Source: Clostridiales bacterium
GTDB lineage: Bacteria > Bacillota > Clostridia > Oscillospirales > Oscillospiraceae
DNA: 27,593 nt
NCBI GenBank assembly: GCA_004557735.1
Contig: SFFV01000024.1
Span: 1 to 27,593 of the forward strand
Direction of reading: 5' to 3'
Below, in pieces: positions 22,441 through 27,593 of the stretch. The translations under genes were made by a program, and so were the position numbers. The notes beneath the pieces are model-generated. The model did no database searches. It was not told the origin of the DNA and saw only the letters and a program-made list of their open reading frames with translations. How positions within the stretch are numbered: the stretch's first letter is position 1; each line of letters starts with the position of its first letter.

Positions 22441-23161
22441 AGATGATATCCGCCCTTTCCCGGAGATCGCGCGCCGCGTCCGCGCGCCCAAGCGCTTCAA
22501 GCGCCGGGGCGATCTTCCGCGCGGTGTGCGCGTAGTAGTATTCCCAGACGGCGTCCGGGCTGTCCATGCGCTCCATCGCCTGATCGAGACACGCGGCGAT
22601 GCGCGCGTCGGTATCGTTTTGCGCAGCGTAGTGCTGCGCGAGATTTACATACGTCACCGCGAGATCGAGGTCGCCGGGGCGCTGTTTCTGGTTTTCAAGC
22701 GCGCGGAGCATGTACCGCTCCGCCTCGTCCGGGCGGCGCAGCGCATCGAGCGCCGCGGCCATATTGTTATAGAGCGCGGCAAGGCGCGGGTGATCCGCGT
22801 CGAGCGCCGCGGCGTACAGGCTCTCCGCTTCCCGGAAGAGCGGCAGAGCGCGCTCCGCCGCGCCGAAGGCGGCGAGCGCCGTGGCGGCATTGATCAGTAT
22901 GGTCCCGCGCGCAGCCGCGCCGGGGCGCACGTCGGCAAGAAGCTCCATGCCCCGGTCGAACACCGGATAGAAGTTTTCCGCGTCGCCGCGCTGACGGTAA
23001 AAGCCCATCAGCTCGCTGCAGAGGGAGAGCGCGGCGCGCCTGTCGCCGGTCTCCTCCGCTTCGGCGAGCGCGGCGAGGAATACGCGCTCCGCGCCGTCCC
23101 AGTCGCCGCGGCCCATGCGGTCGTCCGCTCTCGCGGCTATGCTGTCCATTGTTTCTTTCAT
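22427..23161 (-). CDS. TPR-repeat protein, apparently on a leaderless transcript
   Basis: A 244-residue soluble helical protein with several tetratricopeptide repeats, for example LAALYNNMAAALDALRRPDE (then AERYMLRAL) and LAVTYVNLAQHYAAQNDTDA, plus the earlier WDGAERVFLAALAEAEETGD. TPRs bind partner proteins, here presumably the overlapping DUF4037 product. TPR plus DUF4037 is a pairing I remember from other Clostridia. The start ATG at 23161 has no ribosome site. The -10 hexamer TATAAT ends only six bases before it, so the mRNA probably begins at or next to the A of the ATG. An alternative start is ATG 23149, also without a clear ribosome site. First gene of the TPR-DUF4037-DUF2804-GH13 unit. 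Confidence 0.85.
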   Translation of the reverse strand: MKETMDSIAARADDRMGRGDWDGAERVFLAALAEAEETGDRRAALSLCSELMGFYRQRGDAENFYPVFDRGMELLADVRPGAAARGTILINAATALAAFGAAERALPLFREAESLYAAALDADHPRLAALYNNMAAALDALRRPDEAERYMLRALENQKQRPGDLDLAVTYVNLAQHYAAQNDTDARIAACLDQAMERMDSPDAVWEYYYAHTARKIAPALEALGRADAARDLRERADIIYEGT

Positions 23162-23167
23162 ACGGCA

Positions 23168-23196
23168 ATTATACCTTGAATTTCCTGCCGTTGCAA
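23168..23196 (-). promoter_or_regulatory. Promoter for the TPR-DUF4037-DUF2804-GH13 operon
   Basis: On the minus strand TTGCAA (23191-23196), 17 nt and a perfect TATAAT (23168-23173). Transcription should start about 23161, the first base of the TPR start codon. It interlocks with the opposite promoter at 23176-23204. Confidence 0.75.
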
Positions 23197-23204
23197 GCTA
23201 TAAT
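23176..23204 (+). promoter_or_regulatory. Promoter for the M29 aminopeptidase
   Basis: TTGAAT (23176-23181), 17 nt and a perfect TATAAT (23199-23204) lie on the plus strand. Each -35 hexamer lies inside the spacer of the opposing promoter, so two RNA polymerases could not bind at once. Confidence 0.75.
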
Positions 23205-23265
23205 ACCGGCAGCGTGTCTTTGCTGAGCAACGCTGTTGCAGTTTTAGGAAAAGAGGTCAATGCCC

Positions 23266-24489
23266 ATGAAAAAAACCGTTCTGCGCAAGTACGCGCGGCT
23301 CATCGTGCGTGTCGGCGCCAACGTACAGAAGGGTCAGGAGGTGCGTGTTTTCGCCGCTCTCGACCAGCCGGAGTTCATCAAGATTCTCGCGGAGGAGTGC
23401 TATAAGGCCGGCGCGAGCCGCGTCACCGTTGACTGGAATTACCCCGAGCTCGCCAAGCTCGCCGCGCGCTACATGAAGCTGCGCGACCTCTCCGAGACCC
23501 GCGAATGGGAAAAGGCGCGGATGCAGGACATGGTGGATCGCCTGCCGGTGCGCATTTTCATCGAATCCGCGGATCCTGACGGGCTGCGCGGCGTCAACCC
23601 CAAGTACTTCGAGGCGTTTGCCGAGCGTGTCAAGGTTTCCAAGCCCTACCGGGACGCCATAGACAACAAGCACCAGTGGTGTATCGCCGCCGTGCCGGGC
23701 GAAGCGTGGGCGAAGAAGGTCCACCCCGAGCTCAGCAAGCGCGCCGCCGTTGAGCAGCTCTGGAAGGACATCCTCTATACCGCCCGCGCCGACGGCGAGG
23801 ACCCCGTCGCCGACTGGGAAGCGCACAACCGCGATCTCAAGGCGCGCAGCGAGTATCTGAACGGTCTCCATCTCCGGGAGCTGCGCTACCGCTCCGCGAA
23901 CGGCACGGACTTCAAAGTCGGGCTCATCCCGACCGCCCAATTCCACGCCGGACGCGACACGACCATGCAGGGCGTCGTTTACGATCCCAATATGCCGACC
24001 GAAGAGGTCTTTACCTCTCCCGACCGCCGCACCGCCGAGGGTATCGTGTACGCAACAAAGCCGCTCTCCTACCAGGGCCAGCTCGTCGAGAACTTCTCCG
24101 TCCGGTTTGAAAAGGGCCGCGCCGTGGAGGTCAAGGCCGAAAAGGGACAGGACGTTCTCGAGCAGATCATCGGCATGGACGAGGGCTGTCACTATCTCGG
24201 CGAGGTCGCACTCGTGCCGAAGGAGTCCCCGATCCACCAGTCTGGTCTGCTCTTCTACAACACGCTCTTCGATGAGAACGCCGCGTGCCATCTCGCGCTC
24301 GGCTTCGGCTTCAACGAGTGCGTCAAGGGCTTTGAGAGCATGACCAAGGAGGAGCTGTACGAGATCGGCGTCAACGACGCCGGAAACCACACCGACTTCA
24401 TGATCGGCAGCGACGATCTCTCCATCGACGGCGTGGACGAGCACGGCAAGGTGCACCCCATTTTCCGCAGCGGCACCTGGGCGTTCTAA
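23266..24489 (+). CDS. M29-family metalloaminopeptidase (AmpS/PepS type)
   Basis: A 407-residue cytoplasmic metallopeptidase that removes N-terminal residues from peptides. It has the M29 hallmarks: an N-terminal YARLIVRVGANVQKGQEVRV, and the C-terminal catalytic domain with NGTDFKVGLI, PTEEVFTSPDRRTAEGIV (Glu ligand) and HYLGEVALVP (Glu ligand). It also has ACHLALGFGF (His) and GNHTDFMIGSDDLSIDG (His and Asp ligands). Its length fits the family. AGAGG (23252-23256) lies nine bases before the ATG at 23266 but only three before an in-frame ATG at 23260, so I choose 23266. It is monocistronic, with its own promoter interlocked with that of the divergent TPR operon. It is followed by a palindromic repeat rather than a clear terminator. 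Confidence 0.93.
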   Translation: MKKTVLRKYARLIVRVGANVQKGQEVRVFAALDQPEFIKILAEECYKAGASRVTVDWNYPELAKLAARYMKLRDLSETREWEKARMQDMVDRLPVRIFIESADPDGLRGVNPKYFEAFAERVKVSKPYRDAIDNKHQWCIAAVPGEAWAKKVHPELSKRAAVEQLWKDILYTARADGEDPVADWEAHNRDLKARSEYLNGLHLRELRYRSANGTDFKVGLIPTAQFHAGRDTTMQGVVYDPNMPTEEVFTSPDRRTAEGIVYATKPLSYQGQLVENFSVRFEKGRAVEVKAEKGQDVLEQIIGMDEGCHYLGEVALVPKESPIHQSGLLFYNTLFDENAACHLALGFGFNECVKGFESMTKEELYEIGVNDAGNHTDFMIGSDDLSIDGVDEHGKVHPIFRSGTWAF

Positions 24490-24493
24490 AATG

Positions 24494-24540
24494 CCTCCCT
24501 CTTTGAGGGAGGTGGCTCGCCGGAGGCGAGACGGAAGGAG
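24494..24540. repeat. Palindromic repeat, left partial copy
   Basis: Two small hairpins in a row (CCTCCCTC/GAGGGAGG at 24494-24512, CTCGCC/GGCGAG at 24516-24530) are followed by ACGGAAGGAG. It matches the first half of the longer copy at 24916-25014 and appears to provide the ribosome site of the DUF559 gene. Such elements are dispersed in many gut Clostridia genomes. Confidence 0.8.
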
Positions 24541-24551
24541 TGGCGTTTTCT

Positions 24552-24914
24552 ATGTCCCTCAATTATTCCGGCGATTTGATTCTTAGAGCAAAAGAGCTGC
24601 GAAAAACTGCGACCCCGCAGGAACGGCATTTATGGTATGACTTTCTTTCCCGTTATCCGGTGCGGTTTCAGCGGCAAAAAACCGTAGGCCGATATATTGT
24701 TGACTTCTATTGCCACAGAGCACGTCTTGTCGTAGAGTTAGACGGCAGCCAGCATTATGAGGAGCAAGGCATCGCCAGAGATGCAGAACGAACGACGTAT
24801 TTGATGCAGCAAGGGCTTTTTGTCCTGCGTTTTTCCAATGCCGAGATCAATTGCAAGTTTCATTTTGTCTGTGAGCAGATCGACCGAACAGTTAAAGAAC
24901 GGCTCGCATTTTAA
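24552..24914 (+). CDS. DUF559 endonuclease-like protein
   Basis: A 120-residue protein of the DUF559 group, related to very-short-patch-repair (Vsr-like) and restriction-endonuclease-fold nucleases. Visible motifs are RKTATPQERHLWYDFLSRYP, FQRQKTVGRYIVDFYCHRAR and LVVELDGSQHYEEQ, in which D, E-x-D and H/Q supply the PD-(D/E)xK-type site, and a late VLRFSNAEI. The function is unproven. The gene is visibly richer in A+T than its neighbours and lies inside a palindromic repeat, the left part before it and a complete copy after it. That suggests it travels with the repeat. The ATG at 24552 is 11 nt after GGAG, which belongs to the repeat; an in-frame GTG at 24540 is too close to it. Confidence 0.85.
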   Translation: MSLNYSGDLILRAKELRKTATPQERHLWYDFLSRYPVRFQRQKTVGRYIVDFYCHRARLVVELDGSQHYEEQGIARDAERTTYLMQQGLFVLRFSNAEINCKFHFVCEQIDRTVKERLAF

Positions 24915-24915
24915 T

Positions 24916-25014
24916 CACCTCCCCCTTTGAGGGAGGTGGCTCGGCGTTAGCCAAGACGGAAGGATTTCACTCCCTCAGTCAGCTGACGCTGACAGCTCCC
25001 TCTGAGAGGGAGCC
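24916..25014. repeat. Palindromic repeat, complete copy of about 100 bp
   Basis: Four small inverted repeats occur in series: CCTCCCCC...GAGGGAGG, GGCT...AGCC, GTCAGC...GCTGAC and GCTCCCTCT...GAGGGAGC. Its first part matches 24494-24540 with few changes, including ACGGAAGGA. It begins two bases after the DUF559 stop codon. Confidence 0.8.
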
Positions 25015-25027
25015 AATACGTCCATCC

Positions 25028-25056
25028 AAAAACCGGCAGATGATCTGCCGGTTTTT
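25028..25056. terminator. Intrinsic terminator
   Basis: AAAAACCGGCAGA (25028-25040) pairs perfectly with 25044-25056 around TGA, ending in T5. It can act in both directions. Its last bases are shared with the -35 of the next promoter. Confidence 0.85.
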
Positions 25057-25083
25057 GCAATTTCTGAAACGATATGGTATTAT
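25055..25083 (+). promoter_or_regulatory. Promoter for the B3/B4 protein gene
   Basis: TTGCAA (25055-25060), 17 nt and TATTAT (25078-25083). The -35 hexamer starts inside the T-run of the preceding terminator. The leader is about 70 nt. Confidence 0.65.
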
Positions 25084-25161
25084 ACAACACAAGTCAGAAA
25101 GAATGGCGGCTGTCTCAAGCCCGTGAAGGGTATCGGTATGGAGCCGCTGGGAGGTTCTTGT

Positions 25162-25821
25162 ATGGTACAGTTTCAGAAGGACGCCGCGCTCGGCGGCATC
25201 CCGTTCGGTGTGCTGGAGGTCACGTACCCCGAAAGGGCGCTCTGGCGCACGGAGGATTTTCAGACCATGCTCGGCGAGCGTTTGCAGCGGCTGCGCGAGC
25301 GGTACGCGGACTATGACCGCAGGACCGTGTTCGGAGAAAACGTCTATTTCCGGTTTTTCCGGAAGTTCAAAAAGACGTATCCGGTCATGATGCAGCTCGA
25401 ATCGTTTTTGCTGAAAGGGCGTCCGTTCCCGGAGGCAGACGCCGTTACTGCTGTTCCGTTTCTCGTTGAGCTGGAAACACAGATACTATCCGGTACGCAC
25501 GACGTTGACGACATTCATGGCACGGTGCGTCTGTTTGCCGGCACGGAAAAGGCGCCGTTTCCCGGCATGCGCGGCGGGGAGGTTCACACCTACCCCGGCG
25601 ATTTCTGCGCCCGGGACGACGATGGCATCATTTTCAGCATGATCGCTGGAGCGGACGCGCGCACCTGCGCCAAGCCCGGCAGCCGTCATGTGTTTTACCC
25701 CGTGTTCGGCGTGGCCGGGCAGCCGGCGGGAGAGATCGCCGCCGTGCTCGACCGGCTGGAAGGCTGCGTCCGCGTTCTCGCGCCGGAGGCGGAGACCGCG
25801 CGGCAGCTTTTGGGAAAATGA
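25162..25821 (+). CDS. Free-standing B3/B4 tRNA-synthetase-like domain protein
   Basis: A 219-residue cytoplasmic protein resembling the B3/B4 domain of the phenylalanyl-tRNA synthetase beta subunit, which hydrolyses misacylated tRNA. Free-standing relatives are common in Firmicutes and are thought to edit tRNA or related aminoacyl substrates. Seen here are YFRFFRKFKKTYPVMMQLES, LLKGRPFPEADAVTAVPFLV, ILSGTHDVDDIHGTVRLF and DDGIIFSMIAGADARTCAKP, in the order of the family. I choose the ATG at 25162 because GGGAGG lies 7 nt upstream; a GTG at 25123 in the same frame has no such site. It is monocistronic between a terminator/promoter pair and a terminator hairpin. The substrate is unknown. Confidence 0.8.
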   Translation: MVQFQKDAALGGIPFGVLEVTYPERALWRTEDFQTMLGERLQRLRERYADYDRRTVFGENVYFRFFRKFKKTYPVMMQLESFLLKGRPFPEADAVTAVPFLVELETQILSGTHDVDDIHGTVRLFAGTEKAPFPGMRGGEVHTYPGDFCARDDDGIIFSMIAGADARTCAKPGSRHVFYPVFGVAGQPAGEIAAVLDRLEGCVRVLAPEAETARQLLGK

Positions 25822-25864
25822 AAAGATGAGCTGACACCGTACAACGCGCCGTTTTGATCCAATA

Positions 25865-25907
25865 ATACGCAAAGCAGCACTACCCCGCGGGGTGGTGCTG
25901 CTTCGTA
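25865..25907. terminator. Terminator hairpin, also left bracket of the low-G+C cassette
   Basis: A 13-bp stem with one G-T pair (25874-25886 with 25889-25901) lies between the convergent B3/B4 and lipoprotein genes. Its left side, ATACGCAAAGCAGCAC (25865-25880), recurs with one change at 27455-27470. Confidence 0.7.
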
Positions 25908-25909
25908 TA

Positions 25910-27139
25910 TTACCGACAATTCACCGTAAAGACACTTCCATCCACGGAAAACGTCAGCATCAGGGGATCCGTGCTGTCTTCTATGTTACGCGGAACCTCG
26001 AATATAAGGAAAGCATATCCGCTTGCCAAAGGAACTATTTCGCTCTCAGGGATCCAAAGGACGCCATCGTATGTGTACTCACCCGCAAAGGTCAGTTTCA
26101 GATCTTTGATGCGGCTGGTATCCCAAGTTCGCAACGCCTGCGTATCCAAATTGGTATAATCCAGCTTACAGACCAAGTGATAGTCACCGATACCGTAAGA
26201 GTGTGTGACGTTTCCTGTTTTATAACTTGGCTTTGCCGTGTAGTACAACTCGTTAAGCGTCAGACGGAATGTGGAATTATTTGTCACCTCTGTACCGATG
26301 GCAAGATCGCCGGAGGCATCCAATGCCTCTGTGGGTTGTTCCACACTCTCCTCCTTTATCCCTTTCTGAACAACAATCGCATAACTTTCGCCGTCGATCG
26401 TAAAGGAAGCCAGAATCTCTCCAGTGACGTCATCTTCCATGGAACTTGGTACTTCATATACGATGTATACAGAGTCGTCACCAAGCGGAACAATATCGCC
26501 AAAGGGAATCCAGTATTCTCCTTCGTAATGGTACTTGCCTTTATATTCCATCGTCATGTCAGAAATACGGGGAGAATGCCATTGTTCCAGCGCTTCTTTA
26601 TCCATGTTGGTGAAATCCAGTTTTATAGCAAGAGCATACTGACTATTATGACTATACGTCACATAACCGCGTTTTTCCCGTAAGGACGCCGTAAACCCTA
26701 TACTCTCTACCGTAAAGCAATGGCTTTTGCATTCTACCGAATCACCTACGGCAACAATCTTTGCCAGAGCCTCTCCGTCCGTCGCTCCGCAGCGCACACA
26801 GGTTTTTGGCGCGAATTTGGTTGCCGCTGCATATTTATGTCCTGTGGCAGGAATAATTTCTGTTGCAACGTTTCCGCAAACCGTACACGTTCTAATCTCT
26901 TCTCCATTTTCCTCACAGGACACCTCCCGGATCACCGTCGGCTCACCATAGATGTGACCGGCAGAAGGAATGACTTCCGTTTCGGTTTCACCACAGGCGC
27001 AGGTACGGGTCCTTTCCCCATCGGTAGTGCAGGACACTTCCTTTGTCACGACCCATTCGCTGAACTCGTGACTGTGACCGCAGCCCCCTAGAGAAAAACA
27101 GCACACAAGGATCAGAAGAGGAAAAACAAGTCTTTTCAT
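25910..27139 (-). CDS. Lipoprotein with Cys-rich repeats and a duplicated C-terminal domain
   Basis: A 409-residue exported lipoprotein. The signal peptide MKRLVFPLLILVCCFSLGGC ends in the lipobox LGGC (C20), to be modified by Lgt. Residues about 24-62 and 63-101 are two similar repeats with the pattern VSC-x(9)-TC-x-CG or TCTVCG, ending IP[SA]xGH; a partial third has CVRCG (about 114-118). Then two paralogous beta-rich domains (about 133-265 and 282-409) share the patterns KLD[FY]TN[ML]D, YxGxxWIP, [DE]IVPL and F[ST][IV]DG. No function can be assigned. Coding sequence is visibly less G+C-rich than the rest of the window, suggesting transfer. ATG 27139 follows GGGAG. It is transcribed divergently from a small HTH regulator, with operator-like repeats in its promoter. 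Confidence 0.85.
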   Translation of the reverse strand: MKRLVFPLLILVCCFSLGGCGHSHEFSEWVVTKEVSCTTDGERTRTCACGETETEVIPSAGHIYGEPTVIREVSCEENGEEIRTCTVCGNVATEIIPATGHKYAAATKFAPKTCVRCGATDGEALAKIVAVGDSVECKSHCFTVESIGFTASLREKRGYVTYSHNSQYALAIKLDFTNMDKEALEQWHSPRISDMTMEYKGKYHYEGEYWIPFGDIVPLGDDSVYIVYEVPSSMEDDVTGEILASFTIDGESYAIVVQKGIKEESVEQPTEALDASGDLAIGTEVTNNSTFRLTLNELYYTAKPSYKTGNVTHSYGIGDYHLVCKLDYTNLDTQALRTWDTSRIKDLKLTFAGEYTYDGVLWIPESEIVPLASGYAFLIFEVPRNIEDSTDPLMLTFSVDGSVFTVNCR

Positions 27140-27160
27140 TTCGCATCTCCCTTTCTAATA

Positions 27161-27200
27161 ACCGATATTGGTTAATATTGTTATACACCGAATTTGGTTA
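27161..27200. promoter_or_regulatory. Two operator-like direct repeats between HTH and lipoprotein genes
   Basis: ACCGATATTGGTTA (27161-27174) and ACCGAATTTGGTTA (27187-27200) differ at two positions, start 26 bp apart, and are each imperfect palindromes (ACCRA...TTGGT). One covers the likely transcription start of the lipoprotein gene and the other lies between its -35 and -10, as expected for repressor sites. Confidence 0.65.
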
Positions 27201-27209
27201 TCATGTCAA
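27180..27209 (-). promoter_or_regulatory. Promoter for the lipoprotein gene
   Basis: On the minus strand TTGACA (27204-27209), an 18-nt spacer and TATAAC (27180-27185) are followed by a leader of about 35 nt to the ATG. Confidence 0.65.
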
Positions 27210-27231
27210 GGGATAAAGGATGTGAACGGGC

Positions 27232-27447
27232 ATGATCTCCTATGAAAAGCTCTGGAAAGCGATGAAAGAGCGCGGCGTTACGCAATATACACTCATTAAA
27301 AAATATGGCGTCAGCCCCGGACAGATCACGCGATTGAAACGAAACGAGAGCGTCAGCACGCACACCATCGAGATGTTCTGCAAGATTCTGAACTGCGATG
27401 TCGGCGAAATCATGCAATACATTCCTGACGAAACAAACGATCTCTAA
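27232..27447 (+). CDS. Small Cro/CI-type HTH regulator
   Basis: A 71-residue protein consisting almost entirely of a Cro/CI-type helix-turn-helix (HTH_26, YozG-like). It has MISYEKLWKAMKERGVTQYT, then LIKKYGVSPGQITRLKRNES as turn and recognition helix, then THTIEMFCKILNCDVGEIMQ as the closing helices. Such proteins are single-domain DNA-binding regulators, usually repressors of themselves and a neighbour. It diverges from the lipoprotein gene, and the shared 92-bp gap carries the paired repeats at 27161-27200, its likely binding sites. An AAAGGA lies 11 nt before the ATG, a rather long spacing. Base composition is lower in G+C than the main window. Confidence 0.88.
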   Translation: MISYEKLWKAMKERGVTQYTLIKKYGVSPGQITRLKRNESVSTHTIEMFCKILNCDVGEIMQYIPDETNDL

Positions 27448-27454
27448 AACCCAT

Positions 27455-27494
27455 ATACGCAAAGAAGCACCGCCCGGAGGCGGTGCTTCTTTGC
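27455..27494. terminator. Hairpin after HTH gene, right bracket of the cassette
   Basis: A perfect 16-bp stem (27459-27474 with 27479-27494) closes CGGA. No T-run follows on the plus strand, so termination may be weak. Its first side matches 25865-25880 at 15 of 16 bases. Confidence 0.65.
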
Positions 27495-27520
27495 CAGCTT
27501 GTCAAAAAACTACCCAAGGG

Positions 27521-27550
27521 CCCCCGTTTCTGGTAAAATAGGAACGGGGG
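27521..27550 (+). promoter_or_regulatory. Hairpin just before the last partial ORF
   Basis: CCCCCGTTTC (27521-27530) pairs with GGAACGGGGG (27541-27550), with one G-T pair and a 10-nt loop, seven bases before an ATG. The right arm includes the G-rich stretch that would be the ribosome site, so the hairpin could mask it. It could also be the terminal inverted repeat of a mobile element. Confidence 0.4.
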
Positions 27551-27557
27551 TGTTGTT

Positions 27558-27593
27558 ATGGAAGAATGGAAGAAAGACGCACGTCGAGATGTG
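27558..27593 (+). CDS. Partial ORF at window end, unidentified
   Basis: ATG at 27558 opens MEEWKKDARRDV and remains open to the last base. A G-rich ribosome-site-like stretch (27546-27550) precedes it. Only 12 residues are visible, so the product cannot be named. The hairpin just upstream and its position next to a transferred-looking cassette make a mobile-element gene possible, but nothing here proves it. Confidence 0.35.
   Translation, partial: MEEWKKDARRDV

Noticed and set aside
24494..25014. Possible CRISPR array in the repeat region after the aminopeptidase
   Set aside because: There are no regularly spaced identical repeats with unique spacers; the elements are adjacent short palindromes of a dispersed repeat, and no cas genes are present.

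Overview
The window reads as chromosome of a G+C-rich, low-spore-lineage-style Gram-positive anaerobe of the class Clostridia, most likely a gut Oscillospirales-type organism. The reasons are a flavodiiron protein, strong AGGAGG ribosome sites, sigma-A promoters with 17-nt spacers, PT-linker surface proteins, galactokinase and Lgt of the clostridial sequence type, and the CCTCCCT...AGGGAGG palindromic repeats typical of such genomes. This placement is inference; no rRNA is present. No gene-free stretch exceeds about 300 bases.

Layout. 1-240: C-terminal end of a membrane protein whose frame is displaced by one base. 297-947 (-): plsY, divergent from the flavodiiron protein fprA (1155-2354) and a 1317-residue membrane-anchored surface protein (2484-6437). 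6545-9242 (-): threonine synthase coupled to an ApgM-family protein that probably acts as homoserine kinase. 9410-10258 (+): putative 10-TM metal exporter. 10321-10815 (-): GtrA protein. 10905-11873 (-): two overlapping damaged genes, xdhC and mnmA, each missing its middle, behind an intact-looking promoter.

12127-17252 (+): a tight operon galK - lgt - MFS transporter - GH2 glycosidase, probably import and intracellular hydrolysis of a galactoside followed by galactose phosphorylation, with the essential lipoprotein enzyme Lgt embedded in it. A polytopic glycosyltransferase-like gene with a one-base frameshift follows (17278-18793). 18865-23161 (-): four close or overlapping genes, TPR - DUF4037 - DUF2804 - GH13 alpha-glucosidase. 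It is transcribed from a promoter that interlocks face to face with the promoter of the M29 aminopeptidase (23266-24489).

24490-25014: a small DUF559 nuclease-like gene embedded in palindromic repeats. 25162-25821: free-standing B3/B4 (PheT editing-like) protein. 25865-27494: a visibly less G+C-rich cassette with a duplicated-domain lipoprotein and a divergent small HTH regulator. Two operator-like repeats lie between them, and related hairpins bracket the cassette. The window ends in the first codons of an unidentified ORF.

The most interesting items are the TPR-DUF4037-DUF2804-GH13 unit with its interlocked and apparently leaderless promoter, the thrC-linked ApgM kinase candidate, the internally deleted xdhC/mnmA pair, and the HTH/lipoprotein cassette with its operators. 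All calls come from reading the sequence and remembered family features; no database search was run.
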